The position numbers and the translations under genes are program-made. A stretch of 64,000 nucleotides of DNA from an uncultured Clostridia bacterium (GTDB taxonomy: Bacteria > Bacillota > Clostridia > Lachnospirales > CAG-274), in the NCBI GenBank assembly GCA_944381435.1, contig CALWLD010000003.1, positions 1-64,000 on the forward strand. The letters run 5' to 3'. This document shows positions 18,620 through 28,092 of the stretch, in pieces (positions within the stretch are counted from its first letter, which is position 1; each line of letters opens with the position of its first letter). Under the pieces are notes generated by a model, which saw only the letters and a program-made list of their open reading frames with translations, had not been told where the DNA came from and ran no database searches.

Positions 18620-20281
18620 TTATTGACCAATAGCTTCTTGACGGATTTTAATAAAATCTTGTAAGCCTAATTTGTCTAATTGTTCACAATATGCGTCCCA
18701 TTCTGCTTCAACATCTGCTTGACCGCTAATCCAAGCTGCTGTTTTTTCTTCAATATAGTTTGGTATAGAAACGCTATATTCTGATAATTTAGAAGCATAT
18801 TCAGCCTCTACCCAATATGATGGTATTAAATCATAGTTACCGTTTCCATCGTTACCTAAGAAATATGGCTCATAAGCTTCGTCTGTGTAATCATTTTCTG
18901 GATAACCAGGGTTAAGCACTTCTACATTTTCTTTTTTAACCATATTTTTTGGTAAAGATTGACACCACATATTAGCCCAGCTATATTTTTCATCATCTTC
19001 TGGTGATAATTGAGTTCTATCCCAAACTTTATATTGTCCTTCTCCTACTTTTTCACAAGTAACTCCAAAAGGTCCATTTAAGATTTGGAAAGAGTTATCT
19101 AATTCATAAACATTATCCCACCATCTAACAATTACCTCAGGATTTTTAGCTTTATCTGTAATTACTACTTGGTTTTTAAGAGTAGAAACACCGTTTGTAT
19201 CTGCTAACCATTTAGGGTCACTACAAGTTGGGCTTGATAATACAGGAAGAGGTCTATAGTCTGGCTCTGTACCTGCTAAAAATTGTTTAAAGTCACCACT
19301 GTTATATGCTATAGAAACACCATATAAATCTTGGTTACCTTTACCTTTCCAAGTTGCTAAGTCTTGTGTAAATAACTCTGGGTCTAATAAACCTTCAGCA
19401 TTTAAGCTAGCCATATATTTTATCATTTCTTTATATTCTTCTGTGTTAGCACCAAATTCTAGTTTGCCATCTATCATAGTAAAGCCATAAGGATCTACAG
19501 GCATACCAAACCAACCAGCAAGATAACCTATGTTTTTATTGTTAGGGTCTGCAGAAAATGGAATCTCATCTGCTTTGCCGTTACCGTTAGGGTCTTGTGT
19601 TTTAAATGCTTTTAATACTTCTCTAAATTCTTCTGTATTAGTCGGCATTTGTAAACCTAGCGTATCTAACCATTTTTGATTGATATATGGTGCAAAGTCT
19701 ACTTTAGGAGCTTCCGTAACATAAGGTATAGAATAAATATGTCCATCTGGAGCAGTCATTGTTTCTCTAACACCTGGTATTTCTAAAAGTTCCATAATGT
19801 TAGGTGCGTATTCTTCAAAATATCCTTCTAAAGGTATAAATACACCCATATCAACACCATAAGTTAAGATATCGTTAGATTTTAAGCACCAACCAGCAAT
19901 AACATCTGTATAATCACCAGAGCTTAAAGCTAAACCATATTTTTCTTGTGCTATTTCATAAGCATATTGTTTAACATCTACAGTAACGTTAGTTTGTTCT
20001 TCTAACATAGGCCAAACATATTGTCCTTCTAAAGGTGTAGAGTTATCTACAAATAAAGAAAAGCTGTAATCTCCTTTGTTATCAACAATAGGTAAACCTT
20101 CTGGGTTCATTATTCCGTTTACTTTGCCGTTTTCATCAACTTCTAATATAGGTTTTCCGTTTTCATCAAAGTTAGCTTGGCCGCCACCGCCACCGCTATT
20201 TCCACAACCTGTTAATAAAGCTTGTGTCATAAGAAGTGTTGATAAAAACACTGATATTCTCTTAATAAACTTTCTTTTCAT
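18620..20281 (-). CDS. Extracellular solute-binding lipoprotein (LplA-like)
   Basis: 553 residues, the substrate receptor of a type-I carbohydrate ABC importer. The N-terminal signal ends in the lipobox LLTGC (Cys about residue 26), followed by a Gly-rich linker GNSGGGGG. Length and features such as WLDTLGLQMPTNTEEF and DPNGNGKADEIPFSA, a Ca-binding-like loop, match the LplA/YtcQ group that binds oligosaccharides. Given the two fucosidases downstream, the ligand is likely a fucosylated glycan. It follows the two permease genes in one operon. Confidence 0.88.
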   Translation of the reverse strand: MKRKFIKRISVFLSTLLMTQALLTGCGNSGGGGGQANFDENGKPILEVDENGKVNGIMNPEGLPIVDNKGDYSFSLFVDNSTPLEGQYVWPMLEEQTNVTVDVKQYAYEIAQEKYGLALSSGDYTDVIAGWCLKSNDILTYGVDMGVFIPLEGYFEEYAPNIMELLEIPGVRETMTAPDGHIYSIPYVTEAPKVDFAPYINQKWLDTLGLQMPTNTEEFREVLKAFKTQDPNGNGKADEIPFSADPNNKNIGYLAGWFGMPVDPYGFTMIDGKLEFGANTEEYKEMIKYMASLNAEGLLDPELFTQDLATWKGKGNQDLYGVSIAYNSGDFKQFLAGTEPDYRPLPVLSSPTCSDPKWLADTNGVSTLKNQVVITDKAKNPEVIVRWWDNVYELDNSFQILNGPFGVTCEKVGEGQYKVWDRTQLSPEDDEKYSWANMWCQSLPKNMVKKENVEVLNPGYPENDYTDEAYEPYFLGNDGNGNYDLIPSYWVEAEYASKLSEYSVSIPNYIEEKTAAWISGQADVEAEWDAYCEQLDKLGLQDFIKIRQEAIGQ

Positions 20282-20362
20282 AGTTAGTTCTCTCCTTTTA
20301 AATAATATTTATAATATTTAAAAATATATATTAATATAAAATTCAAAATTTTATATTAAGCA

Positions 20363-21280
20363 TCAACCTTTAACCGAACCAATCATTACACCTTTTGTAA
20401 AGTGTTTTTGTATGAATGGATATAAAATTAATACAGGTATACTTGATATGATAATAAGTGAGTATTTCATAAGCTCTACAGCCTCTTGTTGTTTTCTCAT
20501 TGCTTCTTGCTGAGCTGCTGATGTTATTGTTTGTGATAACTGAGCAGAGTTTTGTACTAATATAGAACGTAAAACTAACTGTAAAGGATATTTGTCTTCT
20601 GTTTGCATATATAATAATGCACTAAAGTAAGAGTTCCAATGTCCTACACCATAGTATAAAACCATAATAGCTATAATAGCTTTAGAAAGAGGCAGTGCTA
20701 TGCTAAAGAAGAATCTACCGTGTCCACAGCCATCTAGCTCTGCTGCTTCATAAAGTTCTTCTGATATGTTTTGTTGGAAGAAAGTTCTTGCAACAATCAT
20801 ATTGTAAACACTTAAAGAACCTGGTAATATTAAAGCCCACATACTATCTAATAAGCCTAACTTTTGAACAACTAAGTAAGTTGGTATCATACCACCGCTT
20901 ATAAACATTGTTATCATATAAAATATAGTAACAAATTTTCTACCTTGAAACTTTCTTCTAGATAAAGCATATGCTGTAGGTATTGTAAGAAGTAAGTTTA
21001 CACAGGTACCAACTGTTGTATATATTAAAGAATTTATAAAACCTGTTATAACCTGTTTATTTTCAAAAACTTTTTTATAACCTTCTAATGTAAAGCCTAT
21101 AGGATAAAAAATAACTTTACCTGCAGAAACTTGGTCTGGGCTACTAAAAGAAGATATTATTATAAAGTATAAAGGATATGCAACTATAAGTAATATAAAT
21201 GTTAATATAACAAAAATTACACCATCGAATACAACATCACTTTTTGCTCTTTTTATTGTTTTCTTTTTCTCTCTTGCCAT
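20363..21280 (-). CDS. Carbohydrate ABC transporter permease (LplC/YtcP-like)
   Basis: 305 residues with six predicted membrane spans. The permease EAA loop that contacts the ATPase is EAAELDGCGHGRFFFSIALP (about 187-206). Its ending, HFTKGVMIGSVKG, is typical of the YtcP group. The gene lies 13 bp behind the partner permease. No ATPase gene is present, so a shared MsmX-type ATPase encoded elsewhere is likely. Confidence 0.92.
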   Translation of the reverse strand: MAREKKKTIKRAKSDVVFDGVIFVILTFILLIVAYPLYFIIISSFSSPDQVSAGKVIFYPIGFTLEGYKKVFENKQVITGFINSLIYTTVGTCVNLLLTIPTAYALSRRKFQGRKFVTIFYMITMFISGGMIPTYLVVQKLGLLDSMWALILPGSLSVYNMIVARTFFQQNISEELYEAAELDGCGHGRFFFSIALPLSKAIIAIMVLYYGVGHWNSYFSALLYMQTEDKYPLQLVLRSILVQNSAQLSQTITSAAQQEAMRKQQEAVELMKYSLIIISSIPVLILYPFIQKHFTKGVMIGSVKG

Positions 21281-21293
21281 AATAACCCTCCTA

Positions 21294-22229
21294 TTACCAT
21301 AATCCGTGACCAGATAATTTATTGCTTATTGTATTTACCCCTATTAAGAATACAGCGTTAACCAAGGAGTTAAATAAGCCAATAGCAGATGAATAAGACT
21401 GGTCTCTATCTATTAAACCTACTTGGTATGTATAAGTAGATATAACCTCAGAAACAGATTTATTTAAGTCGTTTTGTAATAAGAATACTTTTTCAAAACC
21501 AACAGATAAAAGACTACCACAGCTTAATATTAAAAGTATAGTTGCCGTTGGCAAAATACTAGGAAAATCTATATATTTTATAATTTGAAACTTGGTAGCT
21601 CCATCTACAATAGCGGCTTCGTGAAGTTCAGGGCTAACCCCAGATAAAGCAGCAAAATAAATAACTGAACCCCAGCCCATACCTTGCCAAACACCAGACC
21701 ATACATATATATGTCTCCAGTATTCTTTATGAGCCATAAAGTTTACAGGTTCACCACCAAAGCTACGTATAACGTGGTTTACTATACCAGATGTAGGAGA
21801 TAAGAATAATATAATCATACCACACATAACAACTACTGATATAAAGTTTGGTGCATAAGTAACACCTTGTATTACTCTTCTATATTTTTTATGTCTAAAA
21901 GCATTTAGCATAAGAGCTAATATGATAGGTATAGGAAACCCTGCTAATAAAGAGTAAAAACTTAATATGAATGTATTTTTCAGTGTTATTTCAAAATAAG
22001 GTGATTCAAAAAACCTTATAAAGTTATCCATACCAACCCAAGGGCTACCAGAAAAACCACCTTTGAAATTATATTTCCTAAAAGCTATTTGCACACCATA
22101 CATAGGTATATAACTAAAAATAAATGTAATTATAATACCTGGGATAACAAATAACCATAAAGTAATATCTCTTTTCAAATTTTTAGCAAAGTTCTTCTTT
22201 GGTTTAGTTTTTGTTGCTAAATTTTCCAT
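21294..22229 (-). CDS. Carbohydrate ABC transporter permease (LplB/YtcO-like)
   Basis: 311 residues from the ATG at 22227-22229, which is 11 nt behind AAGGAG; an in-frame TTG seven codons earlier would place the ribosome site inside the gene. Six spans are visible, with ITLWLFVIPGIIITFIFSYI as the first and the EAA loop HEAAIVDGATKFQIIKYIDF near residues 210-229. First gene of the fucoside operon: LplB-, LplC-like permeases, receptor, then two GH29 enzymes. Confidence 0.92.
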   Translation of the reverse strand: MENLATKTKPKKNFAKNLKRDITLWLFVIPGIIITFIFSYIPMYGVQIAFRKYNFKGGFSGSPWVGMDNFIRFFESPYFEITLKNTFILSFYSLLAGFPIPIILALMLNAFRHKKYRRVIQGVTYAPNFISVVVMCGMIILFLSPTSGIVNHVIRSFGGEPVNFMAHKEYWRHIYVWSGVWQGMGWGSVIYFAALSGVSPELHEAAIVDGATKFQIIKYIDFPSILPTATILLILSCGSLLSVGFEKVFLLQNDLNKSVSEVISTYTYQVGLIDRDQSYSSAIGLFNSLVNAVFLIGVNTISNKLSGHGLW

Positions 22230-22307
22230 CAAGAAAGCCACTCCTTCCAAAAAAATAATTTGTAAAAAATTTTTTAACTTTTTGTTAACTAAATTTTTTC
22301 TAAAGTT

Positions 22308-22367
22308 AGGATAACAAATTTTAAGTTTTTAGGCAATACCAATATTATACAACAATTCAATTTGTTG
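22308..22367 (-). promoter_or_regulatory. Promoter and candidate operator of the fucoside operon
   Basis: A dyad CAACAA-N6-TTGTTG (22350-22367, nested with ATTCAA-N4-TTGAAT) touches TATAAT (22344-22349) on the minus strand. Further down, TTGCCT (22331-22336) and TATCCT (22308-22313) are 17 bp apart. Which start is used is unclear; the dyad is a good candidate site for a sugar-responsive regulator. Confidence 0.45.
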
Positions 22368-22660
22368 AATTTATATATATTTTAAAATCAAATTCTGGTT
22401 ATTTTTGTAAATTTATCATATATTTATTTTTAGTTTATAAAAAACTATATTATATAATTTTTAAATCCATATGATAGCTTTGTATCTTTTTTATCAGTAA
22501 TTTTAACATTTTTTATATATTATCAACAAAAATGTATAAATTTTACATATTTTTTTATATACTTATAATATTCATTAAATTATAAAATAAAATCAAACTA
22601 TACTTTAAAAGTATACTTTATTTTTATGCATATTTACCAATATATTTATGTTTTAAATCT

Positions 22661-22684
22661 TATAATATAAAGCTTTATATTATA
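22661..22684 (-). terminator. Palindrome downstream of the M23 gene
   Basis: A perfect 24-nt palindrome, TATAATATAAAG then its complement, 36 bp beyond the stop codon. It is AT-rich and would form a hairpin with an AGCT tip; a weak terminator at best. Confidence 0.4.
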
Positions 22685-22720
22685 TTTTTAATCTTTTTTT
22701 AATTGATTTTTTTACTTTTT

Positions 22721-23605
22721 TTAATTAATTTTATTTTCATTTATATTTTTATTTTCTATAATAGTTAAAAATGGATAAGGATTTATCCATATTTCATTAT
22801 TAGTAAGAGTTGTTTCTAGCTCTATACCTATATGTAAATGTACTGGAAATTTTCCCTTTGTACCTTCTACCTTGCTATAACCTGTACTACCCATATATCC
22901 AAGCTTATCTCCTGCTAATACTTTTGTACCTTTTTGCATATTTTCTTCAAAACTATCTAAATGAGCATAATAATAATAATTTCCGGTTTTAGATTTTATT
23001 CCTATTCTATACCCCCCTTTTTCATTCCAGCCTATATTTTCTACTATTCCATCTGTCATACTAACTACAGGTATTCTCCCTTCTATGTTTTCTCTATCCA
23101 TAATATCTGTACCTTTATGCTCTCTTTTTCCTCCATAATTTCTTTCTGCACCATAGCTATCTGAATATACATAGTCTTTTTCATATCCTGATGGTATAGG
23201 AAATACCTTTATATCTTCAATTAAATTTTTAACTATATTAATATAAGGTTCTATATCTTTCTTTTTATACTTACTTTTAATATTTTTATAATTAATAATA
23301 AATTCTTTTTCTATGTCATCTATATTTAATTCTTTGTCATCAAAAAAATTATTTTCTATAGCATAATATGCAAGCATTTCATAAAATATTAAATTGTATT
23401 TGTTAGCTATATCTTCTAATTTTATAATATTTTGTGATGATATTTTAAAACTTTCTAAATTACTTAAAGAAATGTTTAGTTTATTTTTATTGTTGCTATC
23501 AAAAATTAAAAATATAATTATTAACAAAATAATAACAAAGATTAAATATTTAAATTTTAATTTATTACTATTTTTATATTTTTTATAATATGTATATTTT
23601 TTCAT
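22721..23605 (-). CDS. Membrane-anchored M23 (LytM) peptidase
   Basis: 294 residues. A short basic N-terminus precedes one membrane span (about 20-36, Ile/Leu-rich), then an alpha-helical stalk and a LytM domain from about 150. The zinc motifs are both intact: REHKGTDIMD (His and Asp ligands) and FPVHLHIGIE (HxH). Such enzymes cleave peptidoglycan cross-bridges outside the membrane. The pattern SYGAERNYGGKREHKGTD is that of clostridial DD-endopeptidases related to germination or division enzymes. Monocistronic by position. Confidence 0.85.
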   Translation of the reverse strand: MKKYTYYKKYKNSNKLKFKYLIFVIILLIIIFLIFDSNNKNKLNISLSNLESFKISSQNIIKLEDIANKYNLIFYEMLAYYAIENNFFDDKELNIDDIEKEFIINYKNIKSKYKKKDIEPYINIVKNLIEDIKVFPIPSGYEKDYVYSDSYGAERNYGGKREHKGTDIMDRENIEGRIPVVSMTDGIVENIGWNEKGGYRIGIKSKTGNYYYYAHLDSFEENMQKGTKVLAGDKLGYMGSTGYSKVEGTKGKFPVHLHIGIELETTLTNNEIWINPYPFLTIIENKNINENKIN

Positions 23606-23799
23606 TTAGCACCTACTACAATGAGATTGTATATTATATGATAAAATATTTTTAAATATTATAAAATATTTCAATAGCTTTTTATTCTAATGTATATATT
23701 AGTAATATTTGTATTTAATTATTATATTTAGCGTTAAACTTATATTTTTATATTTTATAACCAATTTTAAATCTTTTATAAAATTTTAAAATTTAATAA

Positions 23800-23828
23800 T
23801 TGACAAATTTAATCCATTTACTTAATAT
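23800..23828 (+). promoter_or_regulatory. Promoter of the plus-strand GNAT gene
   Basis: TTGACA (23800-23805), 17 bp, TAATAT (23823-23828), 21 bp before the start codon. Confidence 0.75.
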
Positions 23829-23849
23829 AAATAACAGGTGGTGATATTT

Positions 23850-24338
23850 ATGTTTATAGAAAAAGCTAGTATAAAAGATTTAGATGAAATATTTAATATA
23901 GAAAAAATATGTTTTCCTAAAGATGAAGCTGCAACATATGAGCAGTTAAAAGAAAGAATATCTACATTTAAAAATCATTTTTTTGTTTTTAAAAAAGATA
24001 ACAAGATAATAGGCTTTATAAATGGTATGGTTACAAACGATAAAGATTTATCTGATTGTATGTATAGCAATGCAAATTTACATAACGAAAATGGTTTATG
24101 GCAAATGGTATTTGGTATAGACGTTTTGCCTGATTATCAAAAAAATGGATATGCTGGTATGTTAATGCGTCATTTAATAGAAGTTTCTAAAGATGAAAAA
24201 AGAAAAGGCGTTGTATTAACTTGTAAAAAAAAGCTAATACCTTTTTATGAGCATTTTGGATTTGTATGTGAAGGTATATCATCATCTAATCACGGTGGTG
24301 TTATGTGGTATCAAATGAGGTTATTATTTGATAATTAA
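23850..24338 (+). CDS. GNAT-family N-acetyltransferase (AANAT-like)
   Basis: 162 residues from the ATG at 23850, which sits 8 nt behind AGGTGG; an in-frame GTG at 23838 would lie within the ribosome site. The acetyl-CoA motif is VLPDYQKNGYAGMLMRHLI (about 94-112), followed by VVLTCKKKLIPFYEHFGF, typical of the arylalkylamine N-acetyltransferase-like GNAT group found widely in Firmicutes. One of only two plus-strand genes here, with its own promoter and a terminator shared with the converging operon. Confidence 0.88.
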   Translation: MFIEKASIKDLDEIFNIEKICFPKDEAATYEQLKERISTFKNHFFVFKKDNKIIGFINGMVTNDKDLSDCMYSNANLHNENGLWQMVFGIDVLPDYQKNGYAGMLMRHLIEVSKDEKRKGVVLTCKKKLIPFYEHFGFVCEGISSSNHGGVMWYQMRLLFDN

Positions 24339-24353
24339 CTCATTTTAAAAATT

Positions 24354-24400
24354 TTAAGATAAAAATACCATCTATTTAATAGACGGTATTTTTATCTTAA
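24354..24400. terminator. Bidirectional terminator between converging genes
   Basis: A 22-bp stem with one mismatch (24354-24375 with 24379-24400) flanked by A and T runs. It serves the plus-strand GNAT and the minus-strand sensor paralogue, whose stop codon it overlaps. Confidence 0.85.
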
Positions 24401-25497
24401 TCATATAATTTATAGCTAAAATCTCCTTTTTGTTTTGAAATAACATTTTCAAAATCTTTAGCATATTCTGCTCTTATTTCATCAAGGTTTTTTTGTTTTT
24501 TACTATCTAAATCTATATCTATATTTTTTTCATTATTTTCTCTACGTATTTCACCTTGAAGTTTTTCTATTTTTAAGTAATCTGATTTTAAAGAAGATGG
24601 CACTATATCTACTTTATAACTTTTAGCTTTTGTTTTAGTTAAAGTTTCTTTAAAATCTGTATTAGCTTTTATTTCATATTCTTTAACCATAGCTTGGTCA
24701 TAACTCATAGTTTTATTATCAAAAACATCAGTTGATATGTCATATACAAATAAAGTATAATCTTCGTTACTTTTATTATTAAACATTAAATCTAAGTTGT
24801 TATGATTTCCTGCATCTATACGGAAAGTTCTTTGCCCTTCTATTTGTGTTTTAACATTATCTTTTTCTTTTAACGCAACAGGATAAGTAAATTCTTTTGG
24901 TATATTTGTTATGCTATCAACCCCTAATTTTTCAAGGTCATAAGCAGATGTAACTGTTATATCAAAAGATATAGGTATATTTTTATCACCATTATAAAAA
25001 TCTAAATAATATAAACAGCCAGGTTTTAAAACTTCAAAAACATAAGTAGTTGTTTTGCTAGGCTCTATTGTAAAAGTATCTAAATATACTCTTTGCATAT
25101 CGTCATTTATATTAAAATATACACTATATAGTTGACAAGTTAATTTGCCTCCCTCTAAATTTTCTTTAATGGTATTTGTTACCTCTATTTTAGCAAAATT
25201 GTTGGCACTTCCATACATATTTCCAGAATTATCTAAATAAAATTCTAAATTTAATTTGTTACCAACAGATGATATTTCTCTTACAAATGAACCTTTTAGC
25301 TCTACTTGTGATGTTTGATTTTCTTTAGATACTGGTTCTCTTTCAATCACTTTTCCTTCTACATAAAAGTTTGCCCCTTCTTCAAAACTTCTTTTAATTG
25401 GAGTTTTTGCAAAAACTGTATAATATAAAGTTAGTGATAAAATACAAATAATAAATACAGCAAGGCTAGTAATAAAACATATATTTTTCCTTTTCAT
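24397..25497 (-). CDS. Membrane-anchored paralogue of the adjacent BlaR1-like sensor domain
   Basis: 366 residues. One N-terminal span (about 7-29), then a wholly extracytoplasmic region. No family I know matches, but it aligns along its length with residues 360-725 of the neighbouring receptor: FAK after the span, VELKGSFVRE against VQLKGTFIKE, TTYVFE against VTYVFE, LGVDSITN against LGVDSISN, NKSNEDYTLFVYD against NKSNDEYSIFVYD, and the C-terminal KQKGDFSYK against RQEGSIYYK. It is therefore the same two-part domain without the peptidase. Third gene of the operon, 14 bp after the receptor gene; a decoy, co-sensor or ligand-binding partner are possible roles. Confidence 0.75.
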   Translation of the reverse strand: MKRKNICFITSLAVFIICILSLTLYYTVFAKTPIKRSFEEGANFYVEGKVIEREPVSKENQTSQVELKGSFVREISSVGNKLNLEFYLDNSGNMYGSANNFAKIEVTNTIKENLEGGKLTCQLYSVYFNINDDMQRVYLDTFTIEPSKTTTYVFEVLKPGCLYYLDFYNGDKNIPISFDITVTSAYDLEKLGVDSITNIPKEFTYPVALKEKDNVKTQIEGQRTFRIDAGNHNNLDLMFNNKSNEDYTLFVYDISTDVFDNKTMSYDQAMVKEYEIKANTDFKETLTKTKAKSYKVDIVPSSLKSDYLKIEKLQGEIRRENNEKNIDIDLDSKKQKNLDEIRAEYAKDFENVISKQKGDFSYKLYD

Positions 25498-25511
25498 ATT
25501 TTTCTCTCCTT

Positions 25512-27689
25512 CTAGTTAAAGAATTTATAATATATACTACCTTCTTGTCTTAATAAAATTTCTTCGTATTTATCATAATATGCTCTACCTAATTTTTCAT
25601 ATTCTTCTTTCGTTTTAGACTTAAGCTCATCTATATCTACGTCTTGTTCTTCACATTCTTTGAATAACTGTTCTTGTAAATCTTGTAATTTCAAATAATC
25701 TTCTCTTAAAGCTTTAGGCACAATACGTACATTATATTCTTTACATAATGTATTTGTTATATTTTCATCAAAAACAGAATTAGCTTTTACTGTATATTCC
25801 TTATAAATAGTGCTATTTACAGATGATTTGTAATCATAAACATCTCTAGATTCATCATATACAAAGATAGAGTATTCGTCATTTGATTTATTATCTAATT
25901 TTAAATTTAGATTTTTATAAAATCCCATACTTAAGTCAAATGTTCTTTTGCCTCCACCATTTTTCTCTTCGTATGTAGAGTCTGGTCTGTTAGGTATATC
26001 ATTAAGACGCTCACCGTCTGTATATTTTAAAAATTCTGTTTTTTCAGTATATAAGTTTGATATGCTATCAACACCTAAAGATTCTAATGTATATCCTGTA
26101 GTTACTTCTATATTAAAAGATGGTGCGTATCCATTTTTATGAGAAAATTCTAATTCATATCTGTTAAACTGTGGTATGTTTTCAAAAACATAGGTAACTT
26201 TTTTATTTTTAGGAACATAAAACTTTCCTAAATATACACCTTCTTCCATACCTGTAGCATTATTATAATATCTTCCATATATATTACATTTTAAATCAAA
26301 TGTATTATTTTTATCATCTTTATGTTTTCCTATATTTTCAAGCTCTATTTTTACATATTTATCTGTACTACCCTCTGTAGCATTAAAATATTTTCTAGGG
26401 CTAAAATCTAAATACATATTACCTACAGATGGTTCTTCTTTTATAAAAGTACCTTTTAGCTGTACATCTGGTGTAAGCTGTTCTTTCTCAAACTCTGGTA
26501 AGATATTTGTTTTTATTTCTACCTCTTTACCATCTATAAGTCTAGCATTGCTATCTTTTATTTTCATAGGCTCATCAAATGTTCTATCAATAGTAAATTT
26601 TTCTTTTGCAAAAACATCAAATTTATTATTAGAATAATATATACTAAATATTAAAATAAATATAATACAAGCAAAAGTAAAAAAACTACTAGCCAAAGTT
26701 ATTTTTAATTTGTTTTTTGGCTTATCTTTTATCATAATATTTTCAAGCCTCCTTTTAAGGTTATTTTTGTTACAAGCAAATGTTGTAGAAAAATATATAT
26801 TTGTATTTTTGTTAGGATTTAAGCTATTTAATATAGCTAAACAGTAATCTTTTTCCTTATTTTCATTATGTATTTTTATAAGTTTTTCATCACAAGAATA
26901 TTCACAATATTTGTCTATATCTTTTATTAAAAAATATATTAATGGGTTAAAGAAATTTAATGTGTTAATAAATAATAACACTAACTTTGTTATTAAATCT
27001 TTTCTTTTAAAATGTATAAGCTCGTGGGTTAATATTAGTTCTAAATCGTCTATACTAATACTTTTTTTAGGTAAAATTATTTTTGGTTTTATTATTCCTA
27101 CAAGCATAGGAGAAGATACATTGTTATTTTCTAATAATAAAATATTTCTATGTATATTTAATTTTTCTTTAGTTTTATTTAAAATTTCACTGTATTCATC
27201 ATTTAATATGTAAATGCTTTTTCTAATATTAAGCTTAAATTTTATAAAAAACACTAAATTTATAAACACAAATAATATAATACCTATTATATATAAATTT
27301 TTAATATAATTTATATTAAATTGCATTTTTTCTTTAGAATTATCTTCTACAAGGCTTGTACCTTCAATTTTATTTTCATTTTCCACCTTATTATATATAA
27401 CATTGTCTACATTAGAAGATATAGGTGTAACCTCTTGTGCTATAACATTTAACTCTTTGCTATCTTGTATGCTTTGTGTTATTTCTATAGGAGTATATGG
27501 TTTAAGCTCTATGTTTGGTATATATAAAGATAAAATATAGCTTATAGGTATTATAAAAGCAAGGGCAATAATTTTTGATATATTATAATAGGATTTAGAT
27601 TTTAAGTTATTTTTTAAAAACTTTTCTAAAATCTTAAATAATATATAAAATATAGACCCTAGCAGACTAATACTTAAGATTAAATACAT
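25512..27689 (-). CDS. BlaR1/MecR1-like M56 receptor peptidase with novel sensor domain
   Basis: 725 residues. Membrane spans occur near 2-20, 38-57, 129-149, possibly 233-255, and 331-351. The M56 zinc-protease signature is LTHELIHFKRKDL (HELIH at 222-226), with CEYSCDEKL as the further ligand region. In classical BlaR1 the outer domain is a penicillin-binding fold; here residues 352-725 show no SxxK/KTG signature and instead carry a domain duplicated in the next gene. Known relatives cleave a BlaI-type repressor when their outer domain senses a signal, and the adjacent BlaI gene fits. The signal is unknown. Confidence 0.82.
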   Translation of the reverse strand: MYLILSISLLGSIFYILFKILEKFLKNNLKSKSYYNISKIIALAFIIPISYILSLYIPNIELKPYTPIEITQSIQDSKELNVIAQEVTPISSNVDNVIYNKVENENKIEGTSLVEDNSKEKMQFNINYIKNLYIIGIILFVFINLVFFIKFKLNIRKSIYILNDEYSEILNKTKEKLNIHRNILLLENNNVSSPMLVGIIKPKIILPKKSISIDDLELILTHELIHFKRKDLITKLVLLFINTLNFFNPLIYFLIKDIDKYCEYSCDEKLIKIHNENKEKDYCLAILNSLNPNKNTNIYFSTTFACNKNNLKRRLENIMIKDKPKNKLKITLASSFFTFACIIFILIFSIYYSNNKFDVFAKEKFTIDRTFDEPMKIKDSNARLIDGKEVEIKTNILPEFEKEQLTPDVQLKGTFIKEEPSVGNMYLDFSPRKYFNATEGSTDKYVKIELENIGKHKDDKNNTFDLKCNIYGRYYNNATGMEEGVYLGKFYVPKNKKVTYVFENIPQFNRYELEFSHKNGYAPSFNIEVTTGYTLESLGVDSISNLYTEKTEFLKYTDGERLNDIPNRPDSTYEEKNGGGKRTFDLSMGFYKNLNLKLDNKSNDEYSIFVYDESRDVYDYKSSVNSTIYKEYTVKANSVFDENITNTLCKEYNVRIVPKALREDYLKLQDLQEQLFKECEEQDVDIDELKSKTKEEYEKLGRAYYDKYEEILLRQEGSIYYKFFN

Positions 27690-27702
27690 AAGGTTACACC
27701 TC

Positions 27703-28074
27703 CTATAGTTTATTTATCCAGTCTTTAAGCTCATCAATATCCTCTTTTTCTATTTGTTCATTATATAATGCAGATAAAAAGTTTTTAATAGAACCATTGT
27801 ACATATTGTTTAAAAAGTTTTTAGCTTGCAAACTTTTATACTGTTTAAAGTTTATTTTGGGGCTGTAAAAATATGTTCTTCCTTGTTGGCTAGACTGTAA
27901 AAGACCTTTTTCTACCAACCTTTTTAAAAATGTAGAAAGAGTTTGTACTTTCCAATCTTTACCTTGGCTATTAAAGTATATTAACAAATCACCTGAAGAT
28001 ATAGGCTCATTTAAAGACCAAATATAATCCATTATTTCTTTTTCTGTTTCGGACATATTTTTTGCAACATTCAT
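27703..28074 (-). CDS. BlaI/MecI/CopY-family repressor
   Basis: 123 residues from the ATG at 28072-28074, well placed behind GGAGG; longer frames run back through the operators. The winged-helix domain is clear: SETEKEIMDYIWSLNEPIS, then LSTFLKRLVEKGLLQSSQQG and the wing RTYFYSP. The C-terminal half forms the dimerisation and cleavage region. It should repress its own operon by binding the two TACTACA-type dyads upstream and be inactivated through the M56 receptor encoded next. Confidence 0.92.
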   Translation of the reverse strand: MNVAKNMSETEKEIMDYIWSLNEPISSGDLLIYFNSQGKDWKVQTLSTFLKRLVEKGLLQSSQQGRTYFYSPKINFKQYKSLQAKNFLNNMYNGSIKNFLSALYNEQIEKEDIDELKDWINKL

Positions 28075-28092
28075 TTTCTTACCTCCTTTTAT

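Larger units (their letters stand above)
22230..22720. other. Gene-free region upstream of the fucoside operon
   Basis: About 490 bp, very AT-rich, without a credible reading frame. It holds the operon's promoter region (22308-22367), a small TATACTTT/AAAGTATA inverted repeat near 22600-22617, and the hairpin that ends the M23 gene. Confidence 0.7.
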
